Positions 23,906 through 33,380 of a stretch of DNA of 64,000 nt are shown here, one piece after another. Source of the DNA: Streptomyces griseoruber (GTDB lineage: Bacteria > Actinomycetota > Actinomycetes > Streptomycetales > Streptomycetaceae). Every line of letters starts with the position of its first letter. Positions within the stretch are counted from its first letter, which is position 1. The stretch is from contig NZ_KQ948764.1 in assembly GCF_001514205.1 (NCBI RefSeq), positions 257,882 through 321,881 on the forward strand. The letters run 5' to 3'. The translations under genes were made by a program, and so were the position numbers. A model generated the notes under the pieces. The model was not told where the DNA came from. It saw nothing but the letters and a program-made list of their open reading frames with translations, and ran no database searches.

Positions 23906-26632
23906 CTAGTGCGCCGCCGACTCCCAGTCGGAGCCCGCGCCCACGGAGACGTCCAGCGGGGCCCTGAGGTGGACGGCGCCCGTCATCTCGCGGCGGACGA
24001 TCTCCTCCACGGCCGCGCGCTCGCCGGGGGCGATCTCCAGGACGATTTCGTCGTGGACCTGGAGCAGCATGCGGGAGGTGAGGTCCGCCGCGCGCAGGGC
24101 TCCGTCCACCTTGAGCATGGCGATCTTGACGATGTCGGCCGCGGTGCCCTGGATGGGTGCGTTGAGGGCCATGCGTTCGGCCGCCTCGCGGCGCTGGCGG
24201 TTGTCGCTGTTGAGGTCGGGGAGGTAGCGGCGGCGGCCGAAGAGGGTCGCCGTGTAGCCGGTCGCCCGGGCCTCGTCGACGGCGCGGCGCAGATAGTCGC
24301 GGACGCCGCCGAAGCGCTCGAAGTAGGCGTCCATCAGGGCGCGGGCCTCGCCCGCCTCGATGTTCAGCTGCTGGGACAGGCCGAACGCGGACAGACCGTA
24401 GGCCAGGCCGTACGACATGGCCTTGATCTTGCGGCGCATCTCCGCGTCCACCGCGCCCGGTTCGACGGCGAAGACCTGGGAGGCGGCCGTGGTGTGCAGG
24501 TCCTCGCCGGAGGTGAACGCCCGGATGAGGCCCTCGTCCTCGGAGAGGTGGGCCATCACGCGCAGTTCGATCTGGCTGTAGTCGGCGGTCATCAGGGACT
24601 CGAAGCCCTCGCCGACGACGAAGCCGCGGCGGATCGCCCGGCCCTCGTCCGTGCGGACCGGGATGTTCTGGAGGTTGGGGTCCGTGGAGGACAGGCGGCC
24701 GGTCGCGGCGACCGTCTGGTTGAACGTGGTGTGGATCCGGCCGTCGGCGGCGATCGTCTTGATCAGGCCCTCGACGGTGACGCGGAGCTTCGCCTGCTCG
24801 CGGTGGCGGAGCATGATGACGGGCAGTTCGTTGTCCGTCTGGCCGGCGAGCCAGGCCAGGGCGTCGGCGTCGGTGGTGTAACCGGTCTTGGTCTTCTTGG
24901 TCCTGGGCAGGGCCAGCTCGCCGAAGAGGACCTCCTGGAGCTGCTTGGGCGAGCCCAGGTTGAACTCGTGCCCGGCCGCCGCGTGCGCCTCCTTCACGGC
25001 CTGCTGGACGGCGCCGGCGAACATCTGCTCCATGGCCTCGAGATGGGCGCGGTCGGCGGCGATGCCGTGCCGCTCCATGCGGGCGAGGAGGGTGGAGGTG
25101 GGCAGCTCCATGTCCTGGAGCAGCTCGGCCGCGCCGACCTCCTCGAGCTTGTCGCGGAAGGCCTCGCCGAGGTCGAGGATCGCGCGGGCCTGCACCATGA
25201 GGGCCTCGGCCTCGGCGCCGTCGTCCGCGCCGAAGGCGAGCTGGCCGTCGGCCGCGGCGGCGGGGGCCAGTTCGCGGCCCAGGTACTCCAGGGAGAGCGC
25301 GTCCAGGTCGAAGGAGCGGCGGCCCGGCTTGACCAGGTAGGCGGCGAGGGCGGTGTCCATGCGGACGCCGGCGACGGACCAGCCGTGCTCGGCGAACACC
25401 CGCATGGCGCCCTTGACGTTGTGCAGGACCTTGGGGCGGTCCCCGTCGGCCAGCCAGGCCGCCCACGCCGTCTCGTCGGCCTCGTCGAGCTGGGAGGGGT
25501 CGAACCAGGCGGCGGGGCCGTCGGCGCCGGCCAGCGCGATCTCGGCGACCGAGCCGGTGCCGAGCGCCCAGGTGTCGACGGTGGCGACGCCGAGGGGCTG
25601 CTCGGCGTGGCCGGCGAGCCAGCCGGCCAGCTCGCCGGTGCCCAGCACGGTGCCGTCGAGTTCCACGCCGGCGGTGACCACCGGGGTGGTCTCGGCCTCG
25701 GCGCCGCCCGGGTCGACGGCGAGGAGCCGCTCGCGCAGGGAGGGGTTCCTGATCTCCAGGGTGTCCAGGACCATCGCGACGGCCGTGCGGTCGTACGGGG
25801 CGCGCTCCAGGTCGGTGACCGTCTTCGGCAGTTCGACGGTGCGGACCATCTCGGTGAGGCGGCGGTTGAGCTTGACCGCCTCCAGGTGGTCGCGGAGGTT
25901 CTGCCCGGCCTTGCCCTTGACCTCCTCGACGCGCTCGACGAGATCCGCGAACGAGCCGAACTGGTTGATCCACTTCGCGGCCGTCTTCTCGCCGACGCCG
26001 GGGATGCCCGGGAGGTTGTCGGACGGGTCGCCGCGCAGCGCCGCGAAGTCGGGGTACTGGGCGGGCGTCAGCCCGTACTTCTCGACGACCTTCTCCGGGG
26101 TGAACCGGGTCAGCTCCGAGACGCCCTTCGTCGGGTACAGCACGGTCGTGTGCTCGGTGACGAGCTGGAAGGAGTCGCGGTCGCCGGTGACGATCAGCAC
26201 CTCGAAGCCCTCGGCCTCGGCCTGGGTGGCGAGCGTGGCGATGACGTCGTCGGCCTCGAAGCCGTCGACCGCGAACCGTGAGACGTGCATCGCGTCGAGC
26301 AGCTCGCCGATCAGCTCGACCTGGCCCTTGAACTCGTCCGGGGTCTTCGAGCGGTTCGCCTTGTACTCGGTGAACTCCTCCGAGCGCCAGGTCTTGCGGG
26401 AGACGTCGAAGGCGACGGCGAAGTGCGTGGGCGCCTCGTCACGCAGGGTGTTGGCCAGCATCGACGCGAAGCCGTAGATCGCGTTCGTCGGCTGGCCGGT
26501 CGCGGTGGTGAAGTTCTCCGCGGGCAGCGCGAAGAACGCGCGGTAGGCCAGCGAGTGCCCGTCCATGAGCATCAGGCGCGGGCGGCTCCCGGCGTCGGGG
26601 GTCTCGGTCTTCTTCGATGCTGTCTCTGCCAC
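23906..26632 (-). CDS. polA: DNA polymerase I
   Basis: This 908-residue enzyme fills gaps and removes RNA primers. An N-terminal 5'-3' exonuclease domain (about 18-300; LMLMDGHSLAYRAFFAL, GFEADDVIATLA, TGDRDSFQLV, GIPGVGEKTA) is followed by a 3'-5' exonuclease-like domain and a family A polymerase domain with motif A ADYSQIEL (near 680), motif B RRKIKAMSYGLAYG (near 735-748) and motif C LQVHDEIVLE (near 860). In the 3'-5' domain the DxE of active proofreaders reads DTW (near 352), so proofreading is probably lost. Tyr741 replaces the Phe of E. coli F762. GTG 26632 has AGGATCGGGGG before it. Confidence 0.95.
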   Translation of the reverse strand: MAETASKKTETPDAGSRPRLMLMDGHSLAYRAFFALPAENFTTATGQPTNAIYGFASMLANTLRDEAPTHFAVAFDVSRKTWRSEEFTEYKANRSKTPDEFKGQVELIGELLDAMHVSRFAVDGFEADDVIATLATQAEAEGFEVLIVTGDRDSFQLVTEHTTVLYPTKGVSELTRFTPEKVVEKYGLTPAQYPDFAALRGDPSDNLPGIPGVGEKTAAKWINQFGSFADLVERVEEVKGKAGQNLRDHLEAVKLNRRLTEMVRTVELPKTVTDLERAPYDRTAVAMVLDTLEIRNPSLRERLLAVDPGGAEAETTPVVTAGVELDGTVLGTGELAGWLAGHAEQPLGVATVDTWALGTGSVAEIALAGADGPAAWFDPSQLDEADETAWAAWLADGDRPKVLHNVKGAMRVFAEHGWSVAGVRMDTALAAYLVKPGRRSFDLDALSLEYLGRELAPAAAADGQLAFGADDGAEAEALMVQARAILDLGEAFRDKLEEVGAAELLQDMELPTSTLLARMERHGIAADRAHLEAMEQMFAGAVQQAVKEAHAAAGHEFNLGSPKQLQEVLFGELALPRTKKTKTGYTTDADALAWLAGQTDNELPVIMLRHREQAKLRVTVEGLIKTIAADGRIHTTFNQTVAATGRLSSTDPNLQNIPVRTDEGRAIRRGFVVGEGFESLMTADYSQIELRVMAHLSEDEGLIRAFTSGEDLHTTAASQVFAVEPGAVDAEMRRKIKAMSYGLAYGLSAFGLSQQLNIEAGEARALMDAYFERFGGVRDYLRRAVDEARATGYTATLFGRRRYLPDLNSDNRQRREAAERMALNAPIQGTAADIVKIAMLKVDGALRAADLTSRMLLQVHDEIVLEIAPGERAAVEEIVRREMTGAVHLRAPLDVSVGAGSDWESAAH

Positions 26633-26730
26633 GCCCCCGATCCTGCCACGCCCCACCGACACTCGGCTCCGCCCGCGGTCCGCGGACTCCGACGCGCCGT
26701 GACCGCGTGGTCACGCCCACCCGAGGGTGT

Positions 26731-26766
26731 TGCCCCTTCCGCAACCATTGCTCCATACGCAACCAT
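26731..26766. repeat. Two tandem 18-base repeats upstream of polA
   Basis: TGCCCCTTCCGCAACCAT is followed directly by TGCTCCATACGCAACCAT; 14 of 18 positions agree, including the whole CGCAACCAT half. The pair lies between the divergent polA and molybdopterin oxidoreductase genes, about 100 bases from either start, where promoters are expected. It may be a regulator binding site in direct repeat. Confidence 0.7.
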
Positions 26767-26878
26767 GGGTCCAGTCCTCGCCCGCCCGGCCGCCTCGACC
26801 GTCCGTGCCCCGTGCGAGGATTCGCGAGCGTGTCGCACACGGCACCGGCGCACACCGCAGGACGAAGGGGAGGGTGCG

Positions 26879-29153
<2,275 letters not shown>

Positions 29154-29158
<5 letters not shown>

Positions 29159-29171
29159 GCGTTTGCTCAGT
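29154..29171. promoter_or_regulatory. 18-bp inverted repeat between oxidoreductase and thioesterase genes
   Basis: ACTGAGC, GTTT, GCTCAGT is a perfect 7-bp inverted repeat that includes the oxidoreductase stop codon and lies 36 bases before the thioesterase start. It could be a weak terminator or, as TGAGCGTTTGCTCA resembles TetR-type operators, a regulatory site for the thioesterase gene. Confidence 0.45.
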
Positions 29172-29206
29172 GACTGGACCCGGATCGACGAACGGAGCCC
29201 GGCCCC

Positions 29207-29671
29207 ATGGGCGAACAGCAGCACGTGAAGTTCCCACCGGAGGTCATCGAGGAGTACGCCGCGCTCGGCATCGACATCGTGGCCCTGTTCTCGGCCGGAC
29301 ACCTCGGATCCCGCATGGGCGTGGAGATCGTCGAGGCCTCCGCGGACCGGGTCGTCGGCACCATGCCGGTGGAGGGCAACACCCAGCCGTACGGCCTGCT
29401 GCACGGCGGCGCCTCCGCGGTGCTGGCCGAGACCCTCGGCTCGGTCGGGTCGATGCTGCACGGCGGCAGCTCCAAGATCGCCGTCGGGGTCGACCTGAAC
29501 TGCACCCATCACCGGGGCGTCCGCTCCGGCCTGGTCACCGGCGTGGCCACGCCCGTGCACCAGGGGCGGTCCACGGCGACGTACGAGATCGTGATCAGCG
29601 ACGAGGAGGGGCGCCGGGTGTGCACCGCCCGGCTGACCTGTCTGCTGCGGGACGCCCCCACGGCGGGCTGA
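29207..29671 (+). CDS. Hotdog-fold acyl-CoA thioesterase (PaaI/YbgC-like)
   Basis: This 154-residue cytosolic protein shows the hotdog thioesterase pattern of the PaaI/menI group: RMGVEIVEASADRVVGTMPVEGNTQPYGLLHGGASAVLAETLGSVGSM, where HGG and the following Glu at the central helix start are the active-site elements, then VGVDLNCTHHRGVRSGLVTGVATPVHQGRSTATYEIVISDEEGRRVCTARLTCLL. It hydrolyses a CoA thioester; which one is not evident. GGAG lies about 10 bases before the ATG. It follows the oxidoreductase gene by 48 bases and may be read through from it. Confidence 0.9.
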   Translation: MGEQQHVKFPPEVIEEYAALGIDIVALFSAGHLGSRMGVEIVEASADRVVGTMPVEGNTQPYGLLHGGASAVLAETLGSVGSMLHGGSSKIAVGVDLNCTHHRGVRSGLVTGVATPVHQGRSTATYEIVISDEEGRRVCTARLTCLLRDAPTAG

Positions 29672-29756
29672 CGACCCCACGGCGGGCGACGGCCCCCAAC
29701 GCGACGCGCCGCAAGGCCCGTTGCCCCCCGGTGCCCCGGCGCCCTAGCGTCGGGGC

Positions 29757-30185
29757 ATGACCACGGGAGGCGCGCGCGGAGCGCGGGCGGCGGCAGGGCC
29801 GGCGGGGCGGGCGGCGGCCTGGGTGCTGCTCGCCTCGCTCTCGGCAGCCGCCTGCGGTGACGCTGCCCGAAGCCAGGCCCCCGCCGCCTCTCCCTCCGTC
29901 TCCCACTCCGCCTCCCCCTCCACCATCTCGCCCGAGGAGCTGTGCACGCGCGTGGTCGCCCACTGGTCTCGCGAGGTACTGGACAGCCACACCTACGGCG
30001 ACTACCAGTCGATGGGGCTCTCCAACGGCCAGTACGACATCCTGCGGAGCGTCGTGGACGCGGCACGGGCCGAGAGGAAGCGCCAAGGGGCCGAGGCCGC
30101 CGACGCGTTGATCGACCGCGAGGCCCGCGCGGGCTGCGTCGACCGGTACCGCTCCGGCGGCCCGGGCGAAGGTGCGTGGCGGTGA
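29757..30185 (+). CDS. Putative small exported lipoprotein
   Basis: The 142-residue product begins with a basic stretch and a hydrophobic segment AAAWVLLASLSAAACGD, giving a plausible lipobox (AAAC) around residue 33. A Ser/Pro-rich linker (APAASPSVSHSASPSTISP) and a small domain follow: EELCTRVVAHWSREVLDSHTYGDYQSMGLSNGQYDILRSVVDAARAERKRQGAEAADALIDREARAGC. Two cysteines in the mature part could pair outside the cell. No family is recognised. Its stop overlaps the GTG start of the next gene, so the two are translationally coupled and probably work together at the membrane. Confidence 0.7.
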   Translation: MTTGGARGARAAAGPAGRAAAWVLLASLSAAACGDAARSQAPAASPSVSHSASPSTISPEELCTRVVAHWSREVLDSHTYGDYQSMGLSNGQYDILRSVVDAARAERKRQGAEAADALIDREARAGCVDRYRSGGPGEGAWR

Positions 30186-30817
30186 GCGGCGTCGGCCCGA
30201 TCGAGCCCGGCGAGGGCACGCACGCGTGGGACACGCACCCGGCGGAACCCCCGGCCGGCACCCCCGCTCCCCCGCGCACTCCCCCGGCCCGTCTGCGCCG
30301 CCTCCTCTCGGACCACCGCAGGGCCGCCCTGGCCGCCCTCACCACCGTCGGTCTCCTCGCCGCCTGCGCCCTTCTCTACGTGACCCGGCCCCAGGAGCGG
30401 GAACCGGCCATCCCCGAACCGCCGTTCCCCGCCCAGGTCGTCGATGTCACCTATGTCGGCGAACACACCGTGCCACCCGGCACCCGTCCGCACACCCTCG
30501 CCTTCGAGGTGTTGCTGAGCGTGGATTCCGGCCCGCCGGTCACGGTGACCCGGGTGTCCCAGCCGTACGCCGGCGTCTCCCTGACCTCGGCGCCCCGGGC
30601 CCCGTTCCGTACGAAGGCGGGGTCCGCCCGCAAGATCGTGGTCACCATGCATGTGGCGGAATGCGGGAAAGTACCGGAGAATGCCGGGCTGCCTTTCATC
30701 GACGTAACTCTGCGTAATAAGCGTGCAATACAAGTGCAGAGTTTCATCCTGGGGCCCCGCTATGCGCACGACCTCTCCCGGGCCCTACAAGTCGCCTGTA
30801 GCAACGATTCGACGTAA
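30182..30817 (+). CDS. Single-pass membrane protein of unknown function
   Basis: This 211-residue protein has a Pro/Thr-rich cytoplasmic N-terminus, one transmembrane helix (about 46-66, ALAALTTVGLLAACALLYV) and an external beta-rich domain with TVTRVSQPYAGVSLTSAPRAPFRTKAGSARKIVVTMHVAECGKVP. Two cysteines, in the AECGKVP stretch and near the C-terminus (QVACSND), may form a disulfide. It starts at GTG 30182, overlapping the stop of the lipoprotein gene (GTGA). The last 45 codons are noticeably less GC-rich than the rest. I do not recognise the family. Confidence 0.65.
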   Translation: MSGVGPIEPGEGTHAWDTHPAEPPAGTPAPPRTPPARLRRLLSDHRRAALAALTTVGLLAACALLYVTRPQEREPAIPEPPFPAQVVDVTYVGEHTVPPGTRPHTLAFEVLLSVDSGPPVTVTRVSQPYAGVSLTSAPRAPFRTKAGSARKIVVTMHVAECGKVPENAGLPFIDVTLRNKRAIQVQSFILGPRYAHDLSRALQVACSNDST

Positions 30818-31105
30818 TCACCAAAACGTCCGAGACTCCTGAACACACCGGGGTTCATCCTGCACGTTCTCAACATGCGGACAGGGCGAATCGGCCTGAA
30901 ATTCGCTGTTCCACCCGCCAAGTACCGCTCTGCATTACCTCGTGTCATAACAAGAGAGTCACAGCCTGCTTCAGACCCTCCTCCCCGTTCCCTCCACCCG
31001 CTTAGAGTCACGCCCAGTCACCGCGCGGCTGGAATACCCCTTCGGCCTCAGCGCTCGACTCGGCCTCTTCCAGGGGGGAGGGCCGCCCAGGGAAAGGACT
31101 GGAAC

Positions 31106-32335
31106 GTGCGTCAACGTTCGCTCATCGCCATCACCGCCGCGCTGTCCGCCGGAGCACTCACCCTCACCGCCTGCGGTTCGCGCGACAGCGGCGGCGACAA
31201 GGGCTCCGACAGCGGCGGCACCACCGTCACCATCGGCGTCGACGCCCCGCTCACCGGCGACCTGTCCGCGCTGGGCCTCGGCATCAAGAACTCCGTCGAC
31301 CTCGCCGCCAAGACGGCCAACAAGCAGAAGACCGTCGACGGCGTCACCTTCAAGATCGTCGCCAAGGACGACCAGGCGCAGCCCTCCGCGGGCCAGCAGA
31401 ACGCCACCGCCCTCGTCGCCGACAAGACCGTCCTCGGTGTGGTCGGCCCGCTGAACTCCTCCGTCGCCGAGTCGATGCAGAAGGTCTTCGACGACGCCAA
31501 GCTGGTCGAGGTCTCCCCGGCCAACACCAACCCGGCGCTCACCCAGGGCACCGACTGGGCGACCACCAAGAAGCGCCCCTACACGTCGTACTTCCGCACC
31601 GCGACCACGGACGCCATCCAGGGCCCGTTCGCCGCGCAGTACGTCTTCAACGACGCCAAGAAGAAGAAGGTCTTCGTCATCGACGACAAGAAGACCTACG
31701 GCGCCGGCCTCGCGGGCACCTTCACCGAGGAGTTCAAGAAGCTCGGCGGCACCGTCGTCGGCACCGAGCACATCAACCCCGACTCCAAGGACTTCTCCGC
31801 GGTCGCCACCAAGGTCAAGAACTCCGGCGCCGAGGCCGTCTACTACGGCGGTGAGTACCCGCAGGCCGGCCCGCTCAGCAAGCAGATCAAGGCCGCCGGC
31901 GCCAAGATCCCGCTCATCGGCGGCGACGGCATCTACGCCGACGACTTCATCAAGCTGGCCGGCGCCACCGCCACCGGTGACCTCGCCACCTCCGTCGGCG
32001 CCCCGGTCGAGGAACTGGACTCCGCCAAGGAGTTCGTGGCCAACTACAAGGCCGCCGGCTACAAGGAGGCCTACGGCGCCTACGGCGGCTACGCCTACGA
32101 CTCCGCCTGGTCCATCATCGAGGCCGTCAAGAAGGTCGTCGACGACAACGGCGGCAAGCTTCCCGACGACGCCCGCGCGAAGATCACCGCCGCCACCCAG
32201 AACGTCTCCTTCGACGGTGTGACCGGCAAGGTCTCCTTCGACGAGTTCGGTGACGCCACCAACAAGCAGCTCACCGTCTACGCCGTCGAGAACGGTGCCT
32301 GGAAGGCCGTCAAGTCCGGTACCTACTCCGGCTGA
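31106..32335 (+). CDS. livK: Branched-chain amino acid ABC transporter, substrate-binding lipoprotein
   Basis: This 409-residue lipoprotein carries a signal peptide with lipobox LTAC (Cys about 23) and the periplasmic binding protein type I fold: TVTIGVDAPLTGDLSALGLGIKNSVDLAAK, VLGVVGPLNSSVAESM, TYGAGLAGTFTEEFKKLGGTV and AEAVYYGGEYPQAGPLSKQIKAAGAKIPLIGGDGIY. It would capture leucine, isoleucine, valine or related amino acids outside the membrane and deliver them to the downstream permease. The start is GTG 31106 after GGAAAGGA. About 290 bases without a gene lie upstream and should hold the operon promoter, which I could not pin down. A strong hairpin separates it from livH. Confidence 0.9.
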   Translation: MRQRSLIAITAALSAGALTLTACGSRDSGGDKGSDSGGTTVTIGVDAPLTGDLSALGLGIKNSVDLAAKTANKQKTVDGVTFKIVAKDDQAQPSAGQQNATALVADKTVLGVVGPLNSSVAESMQKVFDDAKLVEVSPANTNPALTQGTDWATTKKRPYTSYFRTATTDAIQGPFAAQYVFNDAKKKKVFVIDDKKTYGAGLAGTFTEEFKKLGGTVVGTEHINPDSKDFSAVATKVKNSGAEAVYYGGEYPQAGPLSKQIKAAGAKIPLIGGDGIYADDFIKLAGATATGDLATSVGAPVEELDSAKEFVANYKAAGYKEAYGAYGGYAYDSAWSIIEAVKKVVDDNGGKLPDDARAKITAATQNVSFDGVTGKVSFDEFGDATNKQLTVYAVENGAWKAVKSGTYSG

Positions 32336-32357
32336 CCCACCCGCACCACTCCTTGAG

Positions 32358-32393
32358 CCGCGCGGGGCGCTGTTCCACAGGCGCCCCGCGCGG
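32358..32393 (+). terminator. Intra-operon attenuator hairpin, livK-livH
   Basis: CCGCGCGGGGCGC and GCGCCCCGCGCGG form a perfect 13-bp stem around a 10-base loop, 23 bases after livK and 55 before livH. In binding-protein transport operons such hairpins cause partial termination or protect the upstream mRNA, so the lipoprotein is made in excess over the permease. Confidence 0.8.
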
Positions 32394-32447
32394 ACTCACA
32401 TCCGGCCCCACCCGTCGAAACATCCGAACCGTCTCGGAGGACATGCG

Positions 32448-33380
32448 GTGAACGAACTGCCGCAGCAGCTGGTCAACGGCCTGCTACTGGGATCCATGTA
32501 CGGCCTGGTCGCCATCGGCTACACAATGGTCTATGGCATTGTCCAGCTCATCAACTTCGCCCACGGCGAGATCTTCATGACCGGAGCGTTCGGCGCTCTC
32601 ACGGTCTACGCATACATTCTGCCCGACGGCACCTCCATGGCCATCGCCCTGCCGCTGATGCTGGTGGGCGCGGTCCTGGTCTCCGTCACCGTCGCCGTGG
32701 GAGCGGAACGGTTCGCCTACCGTCCCCTCCGCAACGCACCACGCCTCGCGCCGCTCATCACCGCCATCGGCCTCTCGCTCGCCCTTCAGCAGGCCGTCTG
32801 GGCCTGGTACCCCGAGGCCAAGTCCGCCCGCACCTTCCCCGAGATCCCGGGCGGCCCCTTCAAGCTCGGCGACGTCACCATCCAGACCGGTGACATCTTC
32901 CTGCTCATCGCCGCCCCGATCAGCATGGCCGTCCTCGCCTACTTCGTCATGAAGACCCGCACCGGACGCGGCATGCAGGCCACCGCACAGGACCCCGACA
33001 CCGCGAAGCTGATGGGCGTCAACACCGACCGCATCATCGTGATCGCGTTCGCCCTCGGTGCCGCCTTCGCCGCCATCGGCGCCGTCGCCTACGGCCTCAA
33101 GTACGGCCAGATCGACTTCCGCATGGGCTTCATCCTCGGTCTCAAGGCCTTCACCGCGGCCGTCCTCGGCGGTATCGGCAACATCTACGGCGCCATGATC
33201 GGCGGCGTCGTCCTCGGCATCGCCGAGACCCTGGCCACCGCCTACATCGCCGACATCCCCGGCATGGACAAGTTCGGCAGCCAGTCCTGGGCCGACGTCT
33301 GGGCCTTCGTACTCCTCATCCTCGTGCTGCTGTTCCGGCCCCAGGGCCTGCTCGGCGAGCGCGTCGCGGACAGGGCGTGA
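32448..33380 (+). CDS. livH: Branched-chain amino acid ABC transporter permease LivH
   Basis: This 310-residue integral membrane protein has about eight helices and the LivH signatures LVNGLLLGSMYGLVAIGYTMVYGIVQLINFAHGEIFM at the N-terminus and FILGLKAFTAAVLGGIGNIYGAMIGGVVLG near the end; TRTGRGMQATAQDPDTAKLMGVN is the cytoplasmic coupling loop that contacts the ATPases. The GTG start at 32448 has CGGAGG upstream. Its stop overlaps the start of livM by four bases (GTGA). Confidence 0.95.
   Translation: MNELPQQLVNGLLLGSMYGLVAIGYTMVYGIVQLINFAHGEIFMTGAFGALTVYAYILPDGTSMAIALPLMLVGAVLVSVTVAVGAERFAYRPLRNAPRLAPLITAIGLSLALQQAVWAWYPEAKSARTFPEIPGGPFKLGDVTIQTGDIFLLIAAPISMAVLAYFVMKTRTGRGMQATAQDPDTAKLMGVNTDRIIVIAFALGAAFAAIGAVAYGLKYGQIDFRMGFILGLKAFTAAVLGGIGNIYGAMIGGVVLGIAETLATAYIADIPGMDKFGSQSWADVWAFVLLILVLLFRPQGLLGERVADRA

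Noticed and set aside
23909..26281. 790-codon plus-strand open frame opposite polA
   Set aside because: It is the complement of the polA coding sequence with no recognisable domain.
31000..31040. livK promoter with TTAGAGT as -10
   Set aside because: No -35 element at a suitable distance.
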